From Candidatus Kuenenia stuttgartensis (GTDB lineage Bacteria > Planctomycetota > Planctomycetia > Pirellulales > UBA1268), in NCBI GenBank assembly GCA_945877135.1, contig CAMCQY010000014.1, positions 1 through 43,074 on the forward strand: DNA of 43,074 nt, read 5' to 3'. Shown here piece by piece: positions 36,843 to 43,074 of this stretch. Position 1 is the stretch's first letter. Each line of letters begins with the position of its first letter. The notes under the pieces are model-generated. The model searched no databases, was not told the DNA's origin, and worked only from the letters and a program-made list of their open reading frames with translations. A program made the position numbers and the translations under genes.

Positions 36843-37006
36843 GGCCCGACGGAGAAAGGTCGTACTCCGTACGACCTTCGGGGTGACCCGTTACCCAGGC
36901 CGTGTGAAGGGGGAAACAACGATCCTGTTGCAACAACATGGCCGCGGCGGCACTGTGATAGCTCCCCCACTCTGTCCCCGCCACTCTGGCCCTCCTAAGG
37001 TTTGCC

Positions 37007-38467
37007 ATGTTCACGACGCACCTCCCTTCAGCGGCGTTCATCGTGCTGGGTGTGGCTGACTGGTGGCCGTTGGCGGCGATCGTGGCCACGGCCGTCGGTC
37101 TGATCGCCTCTCTGGCGTTTCGCTATGCTTGCGTCCTGCGGCAACTCGACCAGGCCACGGCGGCATGGGAGGCCGAACGGAGACGGCTCAACTCCATGCT
37201 GGAGAGCCTGTTCGATCCGCATGTGGTCATGCAGCCGGTGCGGGACGCCGCTGGCCGCATTGTCGATTTCATCTTCGACAATACGAACCCGGCAGCCTGC
37301 GGCTGGATCGGCATCGACCGCGACCATCTCACGGGGAGTCGTCTCCTCGAGGTGTATCCCACCGCCGACTCGACGGGGCTCCTGAAAATCCTGGCCGGCA
37401 TCGCCGATACCGGTTGTCCTGCTGCCATCGATGCGTTTCCGTTTCCACTCGGCGCGGCTGGACAGCGGCGGATCGATATCCGAGCCGTGCGGGACGGGGA
37501 GCAGGTCAGCTTCACATGGCGCGACGTCACCGATCGCGACGCCGTGTCGAAGAAATTGGCCGCCTCAGAGGAGCAGTTTCGACTGCTGGCGGAAAACTCC
37601 TCGGACGTCGTGGTGCGTGTTGACCATGACGGCACGATCATCTGGGTGTCGCCATCGGTCACCCCCGTGCTTGGCTGGTTGCAGAGCGACTGGATCGGCC
37701 ATCGGGCCACCGACTTTTTCAATTCCAGCGCCGATCGCGAGCGGTTTCTCCACGAGCAGCAGAAGGCGTTGCTCGGCCAGTCGATCCTCGTCCGCACGCA
37801 GATGCAGTCCAAGGGCGGCGACATCCATTGGGTGGAGATCCATGCCGGTCCCTACCGGACCGAGGACGGCACCATTGATGGCATCGCGGCATCGTTTCGG
37901 CTGGTCGATGCGGAGGTCTCTTCCCAACGGATCCTCGAACGCCGCGCTCGCACGGACGAGCTGACCGGGCTGCTCAATCGGACGGAGGCGATCGACCGGA
38001 TCGAAACCCTCACCCAGCACGACGGCCGCACCGACGCCGTGCTCTGGTGCGATATCGACCGGTTCAAGGTGGTGAACGACACCTACGGCCACGCCGCCGG
38101 CGACGCCGTGCTCGAGGCGCTGGCCGACCGGATCCGGGCGTGCCTGCGGACGCCCAATGACCTGGGGGCCCGGCTTGGCGGCGACGAATTGATGGTGTTC
38201 CTCCACGGAGTCCGCGATCTCCAGGATGCCGTGGCCATCGCCGAGAAGCTCCGCCGTCATGCCGCCGAGCCGATTCAGACCTCGTCGGGACCGCTCAGGG
38301 TCACGCTCAGCATCGGCGCGACCCTCGCCCGGCCTGACGAGAGCGCCGACGCCCTCATCGCCCGAGCCGACGACGCCATGTATCAGGCCAAGAAAAGCGG
38401 TCGAAATCAGGTGGTCGCGTTCGAGGAGGCTGCCGTCACGGGCGAGCAGCAGGCAGGCGGGGTGTGA
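37007..38467 (+). CDS. PAS domain-containing diguanylate cyclase (GGDEL variant)
   Basis: TM segment; PAS-like FRLLAENSSDVVVRVDHDGTIIWVSPSVTPVLGW; RTDELTGLLNR; GGDEL; LSIGATLARPDESADALIARADDAMYQAKKSGRNQV. Confidence 0.92.
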   Translation: MFTTHLPSAAFIVLGVADWWPLAAIVATAVGLIASLAFRYACVLRQLDQATAAWEAERRRLNSMLESLFDPHVVMQPVRDAAGRIVDFIFDNTNPAACGWIGIDRDHLTGSRLLEVYPTADSTGLLKILAGIADTGCPAAIDAFPFPLGAAGQRRIDIRAVRDGEQVSFTWRDVTDRDAVSKKLAASEEQFRLLAENSSDVVVRVDHDGTIIWVSPSVTPVLGWLQSDWIGHRATDFFNSSADRERFLHEQQKALLGQSILVRTQMQSKGGDIHWVEIHAGPYRTEDGTIDGIAASFRLVDAEVSSQRILERRARTDELTGLLNRTEAIDRIETLTQHDGRTDAVLWCDIDRFKVVNDTYGHAAGDAVLEALADRIRACLRTPNDLGARLGGDELMVFLHGVRDLQDAVAIAEKLRRHAAEPIQTSSGPLRVTLSIGATLARPDESADALIARADDAMYQAKKSGRNQVVAFEEAAVTGEQQAGGV

Positions 38468-38562
38468 GGCGTCAATTCGGAGGCGGCCGTTCTGGCGTGC
38501 CGGCCGAGCGGGTGCAATAGTTGCCGAGAGGCTTCTCTGGGAAGCCTCAGGCAGGAACCCCC

Positions 38563-39402
38563 ATGCACATCAAGCGTGCCCTCATCACCGCCGCCGGCAG
38601 GGAGCAGCAACGGCTGCCGCTCCAGCGGCTCGTGGACCGGGACGGCATTCCCAAGACTGCGCTCGAAATCATTGTCGAGGAGGCCGTGGCGGCTGGGGCC
38701 CACGAGGTGGGAATCGTCGTGCGGCCCGGCGACGAGGCGGACTTCCGCGCGGCTGCCGGCAGTGCTGCCTCGCGGCTCGAACTGATTCCCCAGCCTGAGC
38801 CACTCGGCTACGGCAACGCTGTCAGCGTCGCCCGCGGCTTCATCAACGACGAGCCATTCCTGCATTTCGTGGGCGACCATCTCTACGTGAGCGACAGCGA
38901 TCGCCGCTGCGGGCAGCAACTCGTGGCAGTCGCCGAGGCGGAACAGTGCAGCGTGTCGGCCGTGCAGCCGACGCGGGAGAGCATGCTGCCCTACTTTGGC
39001 GCGATCGGCGGCCGCCGGGTGCCCCAGACGAAGAATCTCTACGAGATCGACACCGTCCTCGAAAAGCCGACGCCCACGCAGGCCGAGCAGGAACTGATCG
39101 TGCCGGGGCTCCGTGCCGGCCATTATCTCTGCTTCTTCGGCATGCACGTGCTCACGCCCGTGATCTTCGACCTGCTCGATGCGCTTGGCGACTCAGGCCG
39201 CCGTCAGGTCTCGCCCGCGCTTGCCATGCTGGCTGGCCGCGAGCGGTATCTGGCCTACCAGGTTGCTGGCAATCGCTCCAACCTCGGCGTCACCTACGGC
39301 CTGCTCCTCGCGCAACTTGCGCTCGGCCTCTCGGGCAAGGATCGCGGCGACATCCTCAGCCAGCTCGTTGACCTGCTGGCCCGCCAGCCTCACGCCACAT
39401 GA
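38563..39402 (+). CDS. GalU-like sugar-phosphate nucleotidyltransferase, divergent
   Basis: [99 protein letters not shown]. Confidence 0.82.
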   Translation: MHIKRALITAAGREQQRLPLQRLVDRDGIPKTALEIIVEEAVAAGAHEVGIVVRPGDEADFRAAAGSAASRLELIPQPEPLGYGNAVSVARGFINDEPFLHFVGDHLYVSDSDRRCGQQLVAVAEAEQCSVSAVQPTRESMLPYFGAIGGRRVPQTKNLYEIDTVLEKPTPTQAEQELIVPGLRAGHYLCFFGMHVLTPVIFDLLDALGDSGRRQVSPALAMLAGRERYLAYQVAGNRSNLGVTYGLLLAQLALGLSGKDRGDILSQLVDLLARQPHAT

Positions 39403-42400
39403 GCCGCCCCGTGGTCGCCAGTCGTTTGGTCGCGATCATCGAGTCGGACGAGCCGGCGATCCGCGATCAGTCGCTCGAGAGTGTCTGCGCCGCGGCTACG
39501 GCCGACGAACTGCTCGCCGAGGCGGCGGCGCTCGAGGCCTTCCGCCAGACGAGCACGAGCCTCTACCACTGCGTGCGCGGGCTGTTTTTCCTGGCCGGCA
39601 TTCATCGCTTCCAGCTTCCCGCCCGGCTGTCGGCCGGCGGTCGCGCCGCCGCCCTCGTTCCCCATGCCGGCTACGACCATTTGCTCCATCGGCGGTTCGA
39701 GGAGGCGATCGCCGCGTTTCTGGAGAGCCAGCGGGAGCATGGCCCGTCCGACGCGATCTCCAGCGCCCTCGCGGTCAGCTACCGTGAACTCGGCCTGCAG
39801 ACGCTCGCCAATCAGGTCCGCAAGAGCGTGCGATCGCTGCGGGGCAACCAGTGGATGTTTCGCGTCGGGCATCCGGCCGATCACGCCCTCCGCATCCGCC
39901 CCGAACTGCTGGCCCGCAGCGAGAACGGCACCTTTCCGCTGCTTCGCGAATCGACGCCTGTGCGAATGGACCTCTCGCACTCCTGCTGGAGCGACGTCTT
40001 CTTCCTCGGCATGGACTATCCCGAGGGGGCGCGGGTGCTCAACGTGTCGATCGATCTGGGCGTGCACGGCCGTGATGCCGCGCCCAAGCCGCCGGTCGAG
40101 GCCTATCTGCGGGTGATCGACAGCCCGGTGCTACGGCTCACGAGCGTTGACCTCGCCACGACCGCCGAGATCGCCGACCTTGGCGAGGTGTTCGACTTCG
40201 CCCGCGACTATCTCGGGCTCCTGAAGGCGGCGGTGATCGCCGCGGGCATCGTGCCGCCCGGCGTCGAGGGATCGGGGGCGAGCCTCGCTGATCTGCTCGC
40301 CCGCGTTGTCGGCCCCGGGCATGGCCTCGAGATCGTCAGCAGCGTCAACAACATTCCCAAGGGCTCGCGGCTGGCCGTCTCCACCAACCTGCTCGCCGCT
40401 CTCATCGCCGTCTGCATGCGGGCGACCGGCCAGGCCCAGTCGCTCACCGGACAGCTCACGGAGCCCGAACGCCGGCTCGTGGCGGCGCGGGCCATCCTCG
40501 GTGAATGGCTCGGTGGGAGCGGCGGCGGCTGGCAGGACTCCGGCGGCGTCTGGCCGGCGGCCAAGCTGATCCGCGGCGTGGTGGCAACGGAGCACGATCC
40601 CGAACATGGCACGAGCCGCGGCCGTCTGCTGCCGACCCACGAACCGGTTCGTGTCGGCTCGACCCTGCAGGACTCGCTCGTGCTCGTCCATGGCGGCATG
40701 GCGCAGAACGTGGGCCCGATCCTGGAGATGGTGACGGAGAAATACCTGCTGCGGTCGGCTGCCGAGTGGCAGGCGCGGCAGGATGCGGCCGGCGTGCTCG
40801 ACGAGATCATCGCGGCCGTCGAAGCGGGCGACATGCGCCGCATCGGCGATGCCACGTTTCGCAACTTCGTCGGCCCGATCCAGACGATCATTCCGGGAGC
40901 CACGAACCTCTACACCGAGACGATCATCCGCCGTGTGCGGGAGCGGTTTGGCGACGATTTCTGGGGCTTCTGGATGCTCGGCGGCATGTCGGGGGGCGGG
41001 ATGGGATTCATCGTGGCGCCCCACATCAAGGCGGCCGCGCAGCAGGCGCTCGGCGAGATCATGGCCGCCACGAAGCGGGAGCTGCAGCATTCGCTGCCCT
41101 TCGCGATGGAGCCGGTGGTCTATGACTTTGCGGTGAACGAACGCGGCACCTGGTGCGATCTTCTCGCCGGCACCGTCGCCCTGATGCCTGCCGCCTATTA
41201 CGCGCTCACGCTCCCCGAACTGTTGAAGGCCGACCGGCTCGCGCTTCCGGCCTCGCGCCGCGCCGAACTCGATGCCTTCGGCGCCGCCTGCCGCACGCAG
41301 CCGGAGCTGGCGGGCATGGTGAACACGCTCTTCGATCGACTGTTTCCGCGTGGCGACGGGGCCCACGGCAATGCAGGCGAACTCCGCCGGCTCCTGGCGG
41401 ACCTCGGCTTCGACGACGTGCAGCACGAACAGATCCGCGCCGACCTGCGGGCTGGTCGGATCGGCTTGGCGCAGAACCGTCTCCCTGCCGCAACCTCGAT
41501 CGAGGACGTGCACAATGAAGACGTCGCCTTCGCCGACGAGCAGTCGGGAGATGACGCGAGCCGGCAGCGTGGGCTCGACGCCCTGCGGCGTGGCGAGGTG
41601 GCGGTGGTGACGATGGCGGCGGGCGTCGGTAGCCGCTGGACGCAGGGAGCGGGCGTGGTGAAGGCGCTGCATCCCTTTTGCAAGCTGGCCGGCCGGCATC
41701 GGACCTTTCTCGACGTGCACCTCGCGAAATCGCGGCGGACGGGCCGGCTCGCGGCAATGCCCGTCCCCCACGTGATCACCACGAGCTATCTCACGCACCG
41801 CCAGATCGAGGCATTCGGGCTCGACACGGCCGGCGTCGATGCGGTGCTCTCGCCTGGCAGGGCGGTCGGCCTGCGGATGATTCCCATGACCCGCGACCTG
41901 CGGTTCGCCTGGGAGGAGCTTTCCCATCAGGTGCTCGACGAACAGAAGGAGAAAGTCCGCGACAGCCTCCGTGCGGCATTGGTCGCCTGGGCCGAGCAGG
42001 CCGGCGAGGGGGCCGACTACACCGACAACACACCGGGGCAGTGCCTCCATCCCGTCGGCCATTGGTTCGAGGTGGCCACCATGCTCCGCAACGGTGTGCT
42101 CGAGCGGCTGCTCGGCGACCGGCCGCAGCTTCGCTGGCTGTTCCTGCACAACATCGACACCGTCGGCGCCGACCTTGATCCCGCCCTGCTTGGCCGGCAC
42201 ATCGCGGGCGGCTCCTGCCTGACGTTCGAGGTGATCCCGCGGCGGATCGAGGATCGTGGCGGCGGGCTCGCCCGCGTCAATGGCCGGCCCAGGATCGTGG
42301 AGGGGCTGGCGATGCCCCGGGAGGAGGACGAGTTTCAGCTGCGGTTCTACAACACGCTCTCCACGTGGATCGACATCGACCAACTGCTCGCCGCATTCGG

Positions 42401-42710
42401 CCTGGCTCGCAAAGATCTCGGGAACGAGGAGAAGGTGGCCACAGCTATCCGTACCTTGGCGGCCAAGATGCCGACCTACGTGACGCTGAAGGACGTGAAG
42501 AAGCGGTGGGGCCACGGACAGGAAGACGTGTTTCCCGTGGCGCAGTTCGAGAAGCTCTGGGGCGACATGACGGCCCTGTCCGAGATCGGCTCGCGATACG
42601 TGGTGGTGCCGCGTCTCCGTGGCCAGCAGCTGAAGGACATCGCGCAGCTCGACGGCTGGCTTCGCGACGGGTCAGCTGCCTACGTCGAGTCGCTCGGCGA
42701 CTGGGCGTAG
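39399..42710 (+). CDS. Fusion protein: GHMP/fucokinase-like kinase (N) and UDPGP-type nucleotidylyltransferase (C)
   Basis: Kinase: [86 protein letters not shown]. Transferase: [72 protein letters not shown]. Confidence 0.8.
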   Translation: MSRPVVASRLVAIIESDEPAIRDQSLESVCAAATADELLAEAAALEAFRQTSTSLYHCVRGLFFLAGIHRFQLPARLSAGGRAAALVPHAGYDHLLHRRFEEAIAAFLESQREHGPSDAISSALAVSYRELGLQTLANQVRKSVRSLRGNQWMFRVGHPADHALRIRPELLARSENGTFPLLRESTPVRMDLSHSCWSDVFFLGMDYPEGARVLNVSIDLGVHGRDAAPKPPVEAYLRVIDSPVLRLTSVDLATTAEIADLGEVFDFARDYLGLLKAAVIAAGIVPPGVEGSGASLADLLARVVGPGHGLEIVSSVNNIPKGSRLAVSTNLLAALIAVCMRATGQAQSLTGQLTEPERRLVAARAILGEWLGGSGGGWQDSGGVWPAAKLIRGVVATEHDPEHGTSRGRLLPTHEPVRVGSTLQDSLVLVHGGMAQNVGPILEMVTEKYLLRSAAEWQARQDAAGVLDEIIAAVEAGDMRRIGDATFRNFVGPIQTIIPGATNLYTETIIRRVRERFGDDFWGFWMLGGMSGGGMGFIVAPHIKAAAQQALGEIMAATKRELQHSLPFAMEPVVYDFAVNERGTWCDLLAGTVALMPAAYYALTLPELLKADRLALPASRRAELDAFGAACRTQPELAGMVNTLFDRLFPRGDGAHGNAGELRRLLADLGFDDVQHEQIRADLRAGRIGLAQNRLPAATSIEDVHNEDVAFADEQSGDDASRQRGLDALRRGEVAVVTMAAGVGSRWTQGAGVVKALHPFCKLAGRHRTFLDVHLAKSRRTGRLAAMPVPHVITTSYLTHRQIEAFGLDTAGVDAVLSPGRAVGLRMIPMTRDLRFAWEELSHQVLDEQKEKVRDSLRAALVAWAEQAGEGADYTDNTPGQCLHPVGHWFEVATMLRNGVLERLLGDRPQLRWLFLHNIDTVGADLDPALLGRHIAGGSCLTFEVIPRRIEDRGGGLARVNGRPRIVEGLAMPREEDEFQLRFYNTLSTWIDIDQLLAAFGLARKDLGNEEKVATAIRTLAAKMPTYVTLKDVKKRWGHGQEDVFPVAQFEKLWGDMTALSEIGSRYVVVPRLRGQQLKDIAQLDGWLRDGSAAYVESLGDWA

Positions 42711-42764
42711 GAAGACGCGGGGACGGAGCAGCGGTGTTCGATACGGGATGTGCCGAGGAACGCA

Positions 42765-42846
42765 TTCCCTTGCTTGCGCTGCGGGCTTGGATGAGGGGCG
42801 ATCACGCCCCCCGTCTCCCATGCAAGCCCGAAGCGCAAGCGAGAGG
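42765..42846. repeat. Dispersed inverted repeat, locus F (left, right)
   Basis: ttcccttgcttgcgctgcgggcttggatg / ccatgcaagcccgaagcgcaagcgagagg. Confidence 0.85.
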
Positions 42847-42926
42847 AATCCGCGTCGTGGAATCAAAAATGCCCAACACGATCGCTCCCGTCCCCATTTG
42901 TCGCATCGCAGGCTAGAATCCCGGTC

Positions 42927-43074
42927 ATGACGAAACGGCTCTGGATCGAAACGGTCGGCTGCCAGATGAACGTGCTCGACAGCGAGCTCGTCGTCGCCGC
43001 GCTGCGCCGGCAGGGCTGGGAGCTGGCGAGCACCACCGCCGAGGCAGACGCCGTCTTTTACAACACCTGCAGCG
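42927..43074 (+). CDS. miaB: MiaB-family methylthiotransferase, 5' part (truncated by window end)
   Basis: MTKRLWIETVGCQMNVLDSELVVAALRRQGWELASTTAEADAVFYNTCS matches the N-terminal UPF0004 domain (GCQMN, NTCS). Confidence 0.88.
   Translation, partial: MTKRLWIETVGCQMNVLDSELVVAALRRQGWELASTTAEADAVFYNTCS

Noticed and set aside
40131-42515. 794-aa ORF on - strand
   Set aside because: Shadow ORF antisense to the GHMP-UDPGP fusion, no domain motifs.
1-43074. tRNA, rRNA, transposase, integrase or prophage genes
   Set aside because: Scanned by eye for conserved motifs and found none; a tRNAscan/Infernal run would be needed for a firm negative.

Overview
GC-rich chromosomal window that looks like Planctomycetota (DUF1559 prepilin-like, DUF1552 and DUF1592-type cytochrome c genes). 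It is mostly housekeeping genes: rpsA, der, mnmE-like, bcp, mtnA, ald, cca-type nucleotidyltransferase, scpB, pgpA, def-fmt and 5' miaB. Signalling genes include a sigma54 activator, a LHDE-type histidine kinase with LuxR-type regulator, and a PAS-GGDEF protein. No rRNA, tRNA, CRISPR array, transposase or prophage was recognised. Most notable: (1) a 1103-aa GHMP/fucokinase-like kinase fused to a C-terminal UDPGP-like nucleotidylyltransferase, overlapping by 4 nt a GalU-like gene with a degenerate nucleotide-binding loop; (2) a dispersed ~27-bp inverted-repeat family at six intergenic loci, always 3' of a gene; (3) a second repeat family (AGATTTGGTGGCTGGCACC) that encodes the C-termini of mtnA and a small membrane ORF; (4) a KAP-like ATPase with transmembrane helices between Walker A and B; (5) an MnmE-like GTPase lacking the C-terminal FCIGK end; (6) a co-directional cluster of histidine kinase, response regulator, DUF1559, DUF1552, DUF1592 and EF-hand lipoprotein genes. 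All family calls come from reading motifs by eye; no searches were run.
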